Source: Pseudomonas fildesensis
GTDB taxonomy: Bacteria > Pseudomonadota > Gammaproteobacteria > Pseudomonadales > Pseudomonadaceae
Length of the DNA: 64,000 bases
Assembly (NCBI RefSeq): GCF_001050345.1
Contig: NZ_LFMW01000039.1
Span: forward strand, 124,001 to 188,000
Direction: 5' to 3'
Positions within the stretch are counted from its first letter, which is position 1, and each line of letters starts with the position of its first letter. Of this stretch, positions 46,701 to 52,271 are shown in pieces. The position numbers and the translations under genes are program-made. The notes beneath the pieces are model-generated. The model saw only the letters and a program-made list of their open reading frames with translations, ran no database searches and was not told the DNA's origin.

Positions 46701-47346
46701 TCATCACCGTACCGGCGCCCTTGATCTGCCCCTGGATCTCGCTGGGCCGCGCGTCGGGATCGTTGACGCGGTTGAGCACCGCCCAACTGGACTGCTGCTG
46801 GAAATCGACAGTGGTGTTGCGCCCGACGTTGAAGGTCTGCCAGTTGAGGATCGCCTTGTCGGCGGTTTGCTCGATGGTCACCGTGGTGTTGCCGCCCGAC
46901 TGGCTTTGGGTCGGGCCTTTGGCGTTGGTCCAGCCCTGGGTCAGGCTGTTGTCGACCTGCAGGCCGCCCTTACCCAAGCCGTCGGGAATAGTCGAGACCT
47001 GGCCGAACGCAGCCTGCCGGCCGGCCGCTTGGGCAGCCTGCTGCGCGGCGATCGCCGCGACGCTGGTGTTCAGCGTGCTGATGGACCGCGCCAACCGCTG
47101 GTTGACCTGCGCCTGCTGGTTCAGCGTCGGAATCCCCGGCACCTGCCCGGCACTGATCCGCGCCGCCGTCGCAGCCTGGGTCGCGCCTTTGTCGGCAAAC
47201 CAGCCGGAACTGAACGCCGTGGCCGCCTGGGCATTGCCCGCCACCATCAACAGGGCAATGGCCTGAGCCAGGGGCTTGAGGCTCAACACAGCCTGGGCAC
47301 TCGGGCCTTGGGCATTCAGCTTAAGCGTTGGTTTGCAGCGGACCAT
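34792..47346 (-). CDS. Giant TpsA exoprotein (filamentous-haemagglutinin-like)
   Basis: This is a 4184-residue two-partner-secretion exoprotein. The ATG at 47346 has GAAGGAAG upstream. The N-terminus is an extended signal region ('LKPLAQAIALLMVAGNAQAA'). The TPS domain includes 'DKAILNWQTFNVGRNTTVDF' and 'MIINRNGVIFSGTSQTNVRN', the latter in place of the canonical NPNGI. The body is a beta-helix of Gly/Leu/Asp/Asn-rich repeats ('GKVTNSGLIMASTGDITLTG'). Near the C-terminus is the FHA-type region seen in such proteins (DUF3739-like), ending 'EQARAQLTDEERKQISL'. No RGD or toxin tail is obvious. Its partner is tpsB at 32183. It matches PdtA in position (recalled). Confidence 0.93.
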   Translation of the reverse strand: MVRCKPTLKLNAQGPSAQAVLSLKPLAQAIALLMVAGNAQAATAFSSGWFADKGATQAATAARISAGQVPGIPTLNQQAQVNQRLARSISTLNTSVAAIAAQQAAQAAGRQAAFGQVSTIPDGLGKGGLQVDNSLTQGWTNAKGPTQSQSGGNTTVTIEQTADKAILNWQTFNVGRNTTVDFQQQSSWAVLNRVNDPDARPSEIQGQIKGAGTVMIINRNGVIFSGTSQTNVRNLVAAAATITDDQFTQRGLYFDTNGTQPTFTEAAGKVEVQRGALIQTHNAATSTDAGGYALLLGTEVENAGTIITAKGQATLAAGDSFYIRKGVGTAGNDRSTTRGNEVATSLKAGSAAGKVTNSGLIMASTGDITLTGHQVQQNGVALTSTSVDARGTIHLLNSASDNTGSVTLGEGSTTAILLDASGSTALNSQKNNGLVNLDGKPANLTTGQFNNLSAVADRTDQSRIEIVSGGTVDFQKGSITLATGGQVAVSAGGRSLVRDGAMIDVSGAVGFKVSMEANNIKINVQGNEQRDAPVNREGGQLINNDVWVDLRELVFVPAGTNGYATDRWYTGGGLLEVGGYLGTQGHSVGEWMAQGGTVTFTGKDVVTQKGAQINLSGGTVDVQAGYIQQTWLKGPDGRLYEVSKAPGDILYSGFYKGFEDTSKRWGQTEYYYNPMIASQRRYEAGYSVGRDAGKLVVGTTSAVLEGQLISDVFQGDRQTQAPNINLDGYQQSQKAMAQRAQLIIGQYTPIYNKTTGTLRYALGANADDVLIAGNTQKIADGLDLTTALSADRRGKMVLDSDQLNGYQLGAIKVGAKQITVNGALKVTDGGDITLFGPELRVNANLTAQGGSINAGNILNQVNLDKGNAVSDVFLAGSGRVYVAAGVKLDASGRWNNLPLDPSATDGVAYLNGGKVSLRGTGDVNLGVGSLVDVSSGAAIGLDGKFTGGKGGNVTLGSLGDLALDAEIRGYGVSGGGTLALQARKVQIGDSATAAAAGTLKLSGGFFDKGFSAYDITGNEGLIVTDGTQVDVTLPAYRVGAQASTTPTGSDPATALERWTPPLYQEDAANGVLTQRRGAGLSLNAGNLSTTDAQRATTALTVGQGAVITVDPGQAINLRSVGQLTMDGTLNAWGGSVNLGGVEAPPEVLDQADPLGHGRSIWLGEHALIDVSARAATAVDNRGRTYGFVHDGGTISLGGTLDLATGIADASDVFVVVRDGARLEASGAQALLNVPGQGAVQVASNGGSISLASLNGLYLDGSFVARAGGAGAAGGSLTVALESPNYNRFKATDRVLKGRELLISQMHQRHTLADTAEQAADSLEYGHGRLGIDQINAGGFDNLALMSNGLMSFDGDIALHMGQSLRLYSAAYNLSEGAGGASRVNLSAPYVLLAGMSTPGLDSFVRPVINLPKPSLRATEAQFNVDGNLIDVRDSVLFGVKGSLRQADQSLVSVERRGFDQVNLTSQGDLRFLAGANENAVAVGISTQLLTQGDMTLRAAQLYPATGASARIIAGYQSEISGFNITFDPSRTLTIGRTGSADAPVPYSVFGRLQLGAATVRQGGVVRAPLGLIDIGSTGSSLVQLLPGSLTSVSGKGLVLPYGGTLDGQVYKYDGKTVTFLGQGGLASRDGDLNVGVILGGKTISVLPDATLDLSGGGELLGAGFVSGRGGSTDARYNPLVQFGANGGFVLPGLSTNPIYAIVPGVQPGAAPVAAEGGAVSPLIGQQVTVGAGVPGLPAGTYTLMPSTYALMPGAFRVEINGAAGLGSDAAATLMRNGSWTTSGQLSIAHTGISNSVASQLILTSADTLRRYSQYNETSYAQFARADAARLGVPRPILEADAKTLKLALRPGGGADAFTFAGIGHFDAAAGGYGGTVAVVGPNQSGIEVVAADRSATTGFAGITLKTDSLNALGASRLIVGGMTAVEYGQSGNFIYLAGGANGANSPVTLREGATLAAPEVFLVSGTGAIVVEQGASINTLGRGKASYDARDGFIYQVANMLAMSNGLLNVIGLAQPGGVVSGGINLGACTNGACSGQTGLYSDGSIVALTDSTFQLGDQVRYGTRHLNLGVNTINLGSVEALAAAAAGNRLPAGLMLTQSLLDRLLRGDTQFGAPALETLQLSARDGFNFYGNTALDTYDPLTRKSLLSNLMLSTPALYGAGGASDVATIHTANLIWLGAITAPGAVVAGGAGTGSGRLDINAERIEFGYGAFGQPSNVKSFDRLALGFANVNLNASERITANHKGSLSVYQQQGAYDPVKGFQYSGGNLTIRTPLMTGEAGSVNKITAGGAIDIGASAGPRGTASGQGAELSLQGDSIRLASAVVLPSGKVSLSARGDVVLTDGALIDVAGRAIAFNDVTQYGWGGDVLLDSRSSIFQAAGSTIDLSAKHNQAGKLHAVATDAAGGIVDLQGKILGGSSGDYMAGGTSLPYQAATVEIQAQRLGSDGSLDQQFADLNQRLNQGEVFGARSFQLKQGDLTIGNGLKAGTISVSVDNGSLRVNGRVDASGARVGSITLAGKHGLTLDGTAVLDAHGSTLRVDSYGKIIDSPNRAMVVLNSGTGQLTLADGVRIDLRHGTAGAAGNDGRNRGTLELNAPRLFNADGSSNDIAVDASGRLAIQGARSITLNGMATYDDAPEKTDPTASGRPYQAITQDYLKKKDDLSVKFINAALLNNNLLQNKLAGLNNATYADAFHLRPGVEIVSKTPDGDLVVQGDLDLSGFRYASLNPHSQKHDSVYGSGESGSLTLRAGGDLNIYGSINDGFALPPETVDDKGWVLLPGVDPRGGATVVPDNGVTLADGTAFPAGVTLNYDVPIKGLTVAAGTRLPVAATLGQDLVLPVGTVLAAAVRDAGGNLLFAAGTLLSEAQTLVAGTQLDAGTLLTQGTRLQDMIWPKGVPLPTVHQANLAQNIVLLNGSKDLPKGALIPGGTDVKLPTNVASVQLRTGGSGQLWAISPMLAEGSQSWSLRLVAGADTEAADSRILQAHPRSGNLQLADSHYGMFAKELPAKGVQTWTAQAVIDLGFAGVIVKEGDPIDQAILDILEQGSVEDFCAATPEYCKPKVTYVFTQYAVDDLANNGVIVTVGTEMTDAFFQSIGYPAVDEVCATAPDYCLIKSARDYAATPSSTRFSVIRTGTGDLELLSAGNLSMDSLYGVYTAGTSSAATYQGDPYNQPKAQLSGADPLVKTVLGDPGSFFEQFVNGTPTSRYRAWYPEAGGNLTMNVGGDLTGDITSPALSFARPNPKDKGLDSADIGNWLWRQGSADVATGGQPQPTAWWINFGSYARAGTADQMVGFTGFATLGGGDLEVNVNGNAGVLNTLGYNVNHDEANPHSQGLVLAVGSTGRVASDGSLQLTGGGDLHVRIGGNLNPASESATQDHRDGMLVNLRGDAQLRSATVGSVDLTYGSTGSTQSPGELRAYDPLVATRAIARGGMTLVPGDATFNLQALGDLVVKNVEDPGRALPPHASPFAQGANPGTGSSWFTLWTKGTAIDLFSLGGNLTPFTQSDRALADLAVIYPSIVRATAAGGSLYYGKAVDVQAKDTSYTFPLLLAPGENGQLQFFAQHSIYGADMPVSQSGSALTAMATPWHPAFEGRVGGQVVTSNLAGNGNGAGQPLFAFGPGTATASAVGGREPARFYAIDGDLVGVSSGRIITFSTNQKDLHVGQTWYEGNGPVWMMAGRDIVSGGRSFGVDIPLSGVVTTGNLFIHNTPNDISIVSAGRDILYSNFQVAGPGLLELSAGGNILMTGAGNAGESSVTSLGAIVPGDNRPGAGIVMQAGVGPNGPDYRRFVEAYLDPINLAQPGEALSIQGSKVAKTYENELVTWLAERFGFVGDSEQARAYYAALPAEQQRIFARDVYFAELKAAGREYNSDGSVRQGSYIRGRAAIAALFPDKDVAGNPITYKGDITLFGGSGVHTNFGGSIQMLTPGGSQTFGIEGAAPPSTAGVITQGAGDIQLYSLGSILLGQSRIMTTFGGSIMGWTSGGDINAGRGSKTTVVYTPPKRVYDNWGNVSLSPSVPSTGAGIATLNPIPEVPAGDIDLIAPLGTIDAGEAGIRVSGNVNIAALHVVNAANIQTQGKSSGVPVSATVNTGAMSSASAAGAAASQAAEDAARSQQAAAKQGRASIVTVEVLSFGTEPVPRDPQQKTSGYNPNSPVQVLGAGPLSEQARAQLTDEERKQISL

Positions 47347-47428
47347 CGGGAATCTTCCTTCTTTGTTATCGCCCAGGGGCAAGACAGGCTCACGTATGGG
47401 AGTTAGGCGGTTGGCGAGGGGCACGACT

Positions 47429-47456
47429 GAACTTCTGTCATGCAAAGTTCACATGG
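47429..47456. promoter_or_regulatory. Shared motif upstream of tpsA (Pho-box-like)
   Basis: GAACTTCTGTCATGCAAAG... lies 83 bp before the tpsA start. It contains CTGTCAT-GCAA-AGTTCAC, where the first half is a perfect PhoB half-site. It agrees with the segment upstream of the phd-tpsB operon in 13 of the first 14 bases. The orientation is opposite to the gene, so a PhoB role is uncertain. Confidence 0.45.
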
Positions 47457-47467
47457 AGCGGGTACGC

Positions 47468-47501
47468 AAAAAAATCAGCAACGGCACAAGCCGTTGCTGA
47501 T
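47468..47501 (-). terminator. Rho-independent terminator of the DING gene
   Basis: Arms ATCAGCAACGGC and GCCGTTGCTGAT are perfectly complementary (12 bp) with a 4-nt loop, and the minus strand continues into seven T. It lies 28 bp beyond the DING stop and separates that gene from tpsA. Confidence 0.92.
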
Positions 47502-47529
47502 CGGTGTGGCAGGTCGTTGAAAGCTTGGG

Positions 47530-48714
47530 TTACAGCGGACGACCGATGGCGTTGCAGACGCTGGTGTTGCCGATGCCTTGCGCGTTGGAAGCGGTGGCGA
47601 AGGTGTCACGCACGGCTTTTTTCCAGTTGCTTGGCAGTGGTACGAAGCGGTTGTTGTTGATGGCGGTGTCGTTGTTGCTGAAAGCACCGTAGTGACGGGC
47701 GAAGAAGGCGCGCACTTGAGTGGTCTGGGTCGCGTCGGCGTAGCACTGGCTGAAGATCACGTTGGTGAAGCCCAGGATCGGGTAGCCGCTGGCTGGGTAA
47801 GCGAAGGTGCTTGCACCGCTGGCCGTGGCCGCGAAGACCGGCACCCAGTTGTCCTGGACGGTGGCGTCGATGAAGGAGCCATCAGCGCGCGCTTCGGTTG
47901 GCGCCGGGATCAGGCCGATGGCGGTGGAAACGTTGGCAGGCGCAGGCGAAACACCGGCGACCTTGGCCACTTTGGTGGCGTCGTCCAGACCGGCCAATGT
48001 GGTTGCGGCGTAATCCGGGCTCATGTAGGTGATACCACCGTCCGTAGCGTTCAGCGCAGTCATCACGCCTTGGCTGCCGTTAGCAGCAACGGCACCGGCC
48101 GGCACGCTATTTGCCACGTTGCCGTAGCTCGAAGAGAAGGTTGTGGTGATGGCAAACGCTTTGGCTTCGGTGCACTTGGCGTTCAGGAAGCGGGTGAAGA
48201 GTTCAGTTGTACCGCTGGATTCGCTGCGGTAAACAACTTTGATGGCACCCGTGCGGCCGGAACCCGTGATCTGGCTCCAGTCGCTCAAGCGACCGGAGAA
48301 CACGCCGCACAGTTGGTTAACGCTCAGGTCAACCGCGTTGGTGCCGGCCTTGTTGAACGGAATGGCAACCGAAGTGGCAACCGAAGGCACCTGGATCAAT
48401 TTGCCCCAGGCAGCTTGGTGGCCATTTTTGTAAGCCAGCAGTTCAGCAATCGACAGTTTGGAATCGCTGCCAGCCCAGTGCACGTTCGTGGCGCCAGTGC
48501 CGAACTGGCTATAGTCGTTGTTCAGGAAAGCGATTTTGCCTTTACCGCTGCCCACGCCGATGTACGGGGCGAAGCCTGTGGTGAGCACGCCGGCAGTCTG
48601 GTACAGCGGCTGTGGCAGAGTCGCGCCGCCGCCGTTGATGTCAGCCATTGCAGCCTGTGCCGAGCACAGTGCAGCGAGGGTCATGGATGCCGCGAGAACG
48701 TTGCGCTTAAACAT
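47530..48714 (-). CDS. Exported DING/PstS-like phosphate-binding protein
   Basis: This is a 394-residue protein. A signal peptide ends 'SAQAAMA', so the mature protein begins 'DINGGGATLPQPLYQTAG', the hallmark of DING proteins. Phosphate-loop-like segments follow, such as 'VYRSESSGTTELFTRF' and 'GSQGVMTALN'. DING proteins bind phosphate, and in P. aeruginosa the related LapA/LapB-type enzymes are exported by the Hxc T2SS. The ATG at 48714 is decided by AAAGGAG and by the signal sequence. The Hxc genes lie directly upstream, so it is the likely T2SS substrate. Whether this copy has phosphatase activity cannot be read from sequence. Confidence 0.92.
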   Translation of the reverse strand: MFKRNVLAASMTLAALCSAQAAMADINGGGATLPQPLYQTAGVLTTGFAPYIGVGSGKGKIAFLNNDYSQFGTGATNVHWAGSDSKLSIAELLAYKNGHQAAWGKLIQVPSVATSVAIPFNKAGTNAVDLSVNQLCGVFSGRLSDWSQITGSGRTGAIKVVYRSESSGTTELFTRFLNAKCTEAKAFAITTTFSSSYGNVANSVPAGAVAANGSQGVMTALNATDGGITYMSPDYAATTLAGLDDATKVAKVAGVSPAPANVSTAIGLIPAPTEARADGSFIDATVQDNWVPVFAATASGASTFAYPASGYPILGFTNVIFSQCYADATQTTQVRAFFARHYGAFSNNDTAINNNRFVPLPSNWKKAVRDTFATASNAQGIGNTSVCNAIGRPL

Positions 48715-49082
48715 GAAGAAGCTCCTTTCGTCGTGTTTGTACGTTGGGGTAGATGGCGCTTGCATGACGCTATGGCTCCGGTCCCAAGCCATGTTGCGGG
48801 GGTGGCTGGGGGTGAAAACCATGGAGAGAAAGTCGCAGTTTCCGATGACGGTTATAGGAAAAAACCTCGGGAGGAAGGGCTTGATTTTTAAAAAGATTCT
48901 CGGGTGTTTTAGTCATGGTTTTGAGCGGTTTCGACGCAGGTGACAGCGAGGTTTCAGCGGGGATTTCGTCAAGGCCGGGCGGGCTGTGGCGAGGGGGCTT
49001 GGATGTGACGGAATGAGGAACCCGAGGTTGGGCATGTCGCATCGGGATGCCAGACAATTTTGTTGAAGAAACACGGTTCAAC
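48715..49082. other. Intergenic region between the DING gene and gspF
   Basis: No gene is seen here. The stretch near 48714 should hold the DING promoter. On the gene strand, CTGTCACCTGC (48945-48935) resembles one PhoB half-site but has no clear partner. A half REP unit (CTGTGGCGAGGGGGCTTGG) lies near 48986-49004. Confidence 0.5.
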
Positions 49083-49168
49083 TGTGGGGGGCTTGCTCCC
49101 GATAGCGGTGGGTCAGTCACCTCAGTTGTTGCTGACCCGCCGCTATCGGGAGCAAGCCCCCTCCCACA
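49083..49168. repeat. REP-type palindrome after gspF
   Basis: An 86-bp near-perfect palindrome (TGTGGGGGGCTTGCTCCCGA ... GGGAGCAAGCCCCCTCCCACA) begins one base after the gspF stop. It could end the gspE-gspF transcript. Confidence 0.85.
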
Positions 49169-49169
49169 T

Positions 49170-50381
49170 TCAGGTGACGAGTTGGTTGATCTCAATGATC
49201 GGCAACAGCACCGCCATCACGATCACCAGCACCACGGCGCCCATCACCACGATCATCAGGGGTTCGAGCAACGCGGTCATGCCCATGGCGCGGCGCTCGA
49301 TATCCCGCGACAAGGTCTGCGCCGCACGCTCAAGCATCGGCGGCAGCGAGCCGGTTTTTTCGCCGCTGGCGATCAGGTGGATCAACACCGGCGGGAACAC
49401 TTTTTCCACCGCCAGCGCCGGGGCCAGGTTGACGCCCTCGCGCACCTTGGCCGTGGCATCGTTGACGCACTGGCTCAGGCGGTCGTTGGACAGGGTTTGC
49501 CGCGCCGCTTCCAGAGCGCGCAGCAGCGGCACGCCGGCGCCGCCGAGAATCGCCAGGGTCGAGGCAAACCGCGCGGTGTTCAGGCCCAGCACAAAGCGCC
49601 CGATCAGCGGCAAACGCAGTACCCGACTGTGCCAGTTCAGGCGCGCCACGGGGTTGCGCAAGTACAGGCGCCAGCTCCAGAAACCACCCACGATGCCGGC
49701 AAAACACAGCCAGCCCCAGGCGCGGATAAAGTCGCTGGCGTTGAGCATCGCCAGGGTCAACCCCGGCAGGTCCTGGCGCGCCTGGGAAAACGCACTGACC
49801 ACCTGGGGCACCACGTAACTCAACAGGAAAATCACAATGCCGATGGACACCAGCCCTACCACACCGGGGTAGATAAACGCCGTGAGAATCTTGCCGCGCA
49901 GGTTGTTGCGTTCCTCGATGTAGTCGGCCAGGCGCTCCATCACCTGGGCCAGGTCACCGGACTCCTCCCCCGCCGCGATTAATGCGCGGTAAATCGACGG
50001 GAAGTCCCGTGGCCGCGCCGCCAACGCATCGGCCAGGCGCATGCCGCCGCGCACATCGGCACGCACACCGGCCAGGGTCTGGGCGATATGCTTTTTCTCG
50101 GCCTGTTCCACCGTGGCGCTCAGCGCCGCTTCCAACGGCAAGCTGGCACCGAGCAGGCTCGCCAGTTGCCGCGTGGCCCAGGCCAGGTCGTTGTCCGACA
50201 GCTTGGCGCTGAACAAGCTACTGCCGCCCGCTGCCTGCTGATTGCCTTCGACCTGCACCAGCAGCGCGGTCAGGCCACGGCTGCGTAACGCGGCAAACGC
50301 TGCGCTCTGGCTGTCCGCCTCCAGGTGCCCGGCCTCGACCTTGCCGCTGGCGTCGGCGGCTTCATAACGATAGCGATTCAT
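49170..50381 (-). CDS. gspF: T2SS inner-membrane platform protein GspF (HxcS type)
   Basis: This 403-residue protein has an N-terminal cytoplasmic region and three hydrophobic segments, including 'LVSIGIVIFLLSYVVPQVV' and 'LEPLMIVVMGAVVLVIVMAVL' near the C-terminus. Two GspF repeats are visible, the first with 'IYRALIAAGEESGDLAQVMERLADYIEERN' and the second with 'IHLIASGEKTGSLPPMLERAA'. GspF anchors the ATPase GspE to the platform. Its start overlaps the stop of gspE by one base (TGATG), so translation is coupled. Confidence 0.95.
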   Translation of the reverse strand: MNRYRYEAADASGKVEAGHLEADSQSAAFAALRSRGLTALLVQVEGNQQAAGGSSLFSAKLSDNDLAWATRQLASLLGASLPLEAALSATVEQAEKKHIAQTLAGVRADVRGGMRLADALAARPRDFPSIYRALIAAGEESGDLAQVMERLADYIEERNNLRGKILTAFIYPGVVGLVSIGIVIFLLSYVVPQVVSAFSQARQDLPGLTLAMLNASDFIRAWGWLCFAGIVGGFWSWRLYLRNPVARLNWHSRVLRLPLIGRFVLGLNTARFASTLAILGGAGVPLLRALEAARQTLSNDRLSQCVNDATAKVREGVNLAPALAVEKVFPPVLIHLIASGEKTGSLPPMLERAAQTLSRDIERRAMGMTALLEPLMIVVMGAVVLVIVMAVLLPIIEINQLVT

Positions 50382-51799
50382 CAGGCGTCCCGTGTCACAC
50401 GCAGGATTTCTTCGGCGGCGGTGGTGCCACTGCGCACCCAGCGCTCGCCGTCCTCACGCATGCTGAACATGCCAGCACGGCGTGCGGCGAGGCGCAGATC
50501 CTGCTCGCCGGCACCCTGGTGGATCAGGCTGCGCAGGTCGTCGTCGATGCAGAACAATTCATGAATACCGGTGCGGCCGCTGTAGCCCGTCTGGTTGCAC
50601 TGCGCACAACCCACCGGGCGCCAGGTGCCGGGCGCGGCCGGGTCTTCCTGCTTGCACTGCGGGCACAGGCGGCGGACCAGGCGCTGGGCCAAGACGCCCA
50701 GCAATGACGAGGCCAACAGGAACGGCTCGACGCCCATATCGATCAGGCGGTTGACCGCCGACACTGCATCGTTGGTGTGTAGGGTCGCCAGTACCAGGTG
50801 GCCGGTGAGCGAGGCCTGTACCGCGATTTGCGCGGTCTCCAGGTCGCGGATTTCACCGATCATGATGATGTCCGGGTCCTGGCGCAGAATCGCACGCAAG
50901 GCCAAGCCGAAGGTCATGTCGATCTTGGCGTTGACCTGGATCTGGCTGATCCCCGGCAGGTCGTATTCCACCGGGTCTTCGACGGTGAGAATGTTACTGG
51001 TACTCGCATCCAGCCGGGCCAGGGCGGCGTAGAGGCTGGTGGTCTTGCCGCTGCCCGTCGGCCCGGTCACCAGCACAATGCCGTGGGGCTGGCGGATCAG
51101 CGTGTCGAGGCGCGCCAGCAACTGCGGCTCCATGCCGAGGGTTTCCAGCTGCAAGCGCCCGGCCTGCTTGTCGAGCAAGCGCATCACCACGCGCTCGCCA
51201 TGCCCGGTGGGCACCGTCGACACACGAATATCAATCGGTCGCCCGGCCACGCGCAGGGCGATACGGCCGTCCTGGGGCAAGCGTTTTTCGGCGATGTCGA
51301 GCTGGGCCATGATCTTGATCCGCGACACCAGCGCGCCATGCAGCGCCTTGCGCGGCGACACCACGTCACGCAGGGTGCCATCGACGCGGTAGCGCACCAC
51401 GGAATGGGTTTCATAGGGTTCGATATGGATATCGCTGGCTTCGTCGCGCGCGGCCTGGGTCAGCAAGGCGTTGATCATACGAATGACCGGCGCGCCGTCC
51501 TGGGTGTCGAGCAGGTCGGTGATCTCGGGCATGTCCTGCATCAGGCGGTCGAGGTCGACTTCGTTTTCGGCGGCGCCTACCACGGCGGCGGCGCTGCCAG
51601 TGTCGGCGTAAGCGCTGGCGAGGAGGCCATCGAGTTCGTCGTCGCGCACGTGTTCAAGGCGCGACTGGCCGAACTGGCGGTGGACTTCGCTGATCGACCA
51701 ACCGGGGGTTGAGGGGCAGACGGTGAGCAGCATGCCGTCATCGCCGGGACGCAGGAGGATGCGTTGGGATTTGGCCCAGGCGTAAGGCAGCAGACTCAT
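50381..51799 (-). CDS. gspE: T2SS ATPase GspE (HxcR type)
   Basis: This 472-residue hexameric ATPase powers pseudopilus assembly. Walker A is 'GPTGSGKTTSLYAAL' near residues 244-258, and 'TVEDPVEYDLPGISQIQVN' follows. The Asp box is 'LRQDPDIIMIGEIRDLETAQIA', with its Walker B Glu. A tetracysteine zinc site reads C-P-Q-C, then C-A-Q-C ('CPQCKQEDPAAPGTWRPVGC' region). The N-terminal domain that binds GspL is shorter than in typical GspE. A family A repeat lies just upstream of the ATG, so gspE may be separately transcribed from gspD. Confidence 0.95.
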   Translation of the reverse strand: MSLLPYAWAKSQRILLRPGDDGMLLTVCPSTPGWSISEVHRQFGQSRLEHVRDDELDGLLASAYADTGSAAAVVGAAENEVDLDRLMQDMPEITDLLDTQDGAPVIRMINALLTQAARDEASDIHIEPYETHSVVRYRVDGTLRDVVSPRKALHGALVSRIKIMAQLDIAEKRLPQDGRIALRVAGRPIDIRVSTVPTGHGERVVMRLLDKQAGRLQLETLGMEPQLLARLDTLIRQPHGIVLVTGPTGSGKTTSLYAALARLDASTSNILTVEDPVEYDLPGISQIQVNAKIDMTFGLALRAILRQDPDIIMIGEIRDLETAQIAVQASLTGHLVLATLHTNDAVSAVNRLIDMGVEPFLLASSLLGVLAQRLVRRLCPQCKQEDPAAPGTWRPVGCAQCNQTGYSGRTGIHELFCIDDDLRSLIHQGAGEQDLRLAARRAGMFSMREDGERWVRSGTTAAEEILRVTRDA

Positions 51800-51809
51800 G
51801 GCGTTGCCT

Positions 51810-51940
51810 CGTTCCCACGCGCAGCAAAGGAATGCATCCCGTGACGCTCCGCGTCACCTTGCGCAGGGCTGGAGATAGGCGTCGACGTCAGGACGCGGAG
51901 CGTCCGGGGCGGCATTCCTTTGCCGCGCGTGGGAACGATC
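51810..51940. repeat. Intergenic inverted repeat, family A (copy 3)
   Basis: A 131-bp element with outer arms GTTCCCACGCGC / GCGCGTGGGAAC and inner TGACGCTCCGCGTCA. It differs from the other copies by AAAGGAATGC in place of TGGGAATGC in both arms, a compensating change that keeps the pairing. Confidence 0.85.
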
Positions 51941-51989
51941 AGCGAGATCAGCGATGCGAAGCGAGCCGCTTTTGATCTTGATCTTGCTC

Positions 51990-52216
51990 TTGATCTTCGG
52001 CGCCCCGTTAAACCACGCTGGCCGAACGCAGGCTTTGGAGCGTGGGTAACCCGGCAGGACGCCGGGTTAGCCGCCCTGGGCCAGGGATGGCCCATGGCGG
52101 CGGCCCACGCTCCAAAGCCTGCGTTCGGGCACACCGAGCCTAGGCGAGGTGCCGAGTGGTGGGGCGAGGACCTTTTGGTTACTTTTGGGTCCTTCCAAAA
52201 GTGACCCGCTGTAAGA
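51990..52216. repeat. Dispersed Pseudomonas palindromic element between gspE and gspD
   Basis: The main arms GAACGCAGGCTTTGGAGCG (52024-) and CGCTCCAAAGCCTGCGTTC (ending 52126) are inverted. A second small dyad is ACTTTTGGGTCCTTCCAAAAGT-like at about 52181-52202, followed by GACCCGCTGTAAGAGCGG. Elements of this design recur widely in fluorescent pseudomonads (recalled). Open frames through it are artefacts. Confidence 0.7.
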
Positions 52217-52271
52217 GCGGAACCATAAGCGGCCATTACCAAAGGAACGGATATGTACTCGGCCAAAAAGC

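Noticed and set aside
48935..48945. Possible PhoB box (CTGTCAC) upstream of the DING gene
   Set aside because: Only one half-site is convincing and it lies about 220 bp from the start; phosphate control is likely from family knowledge but not shown by this sequence.
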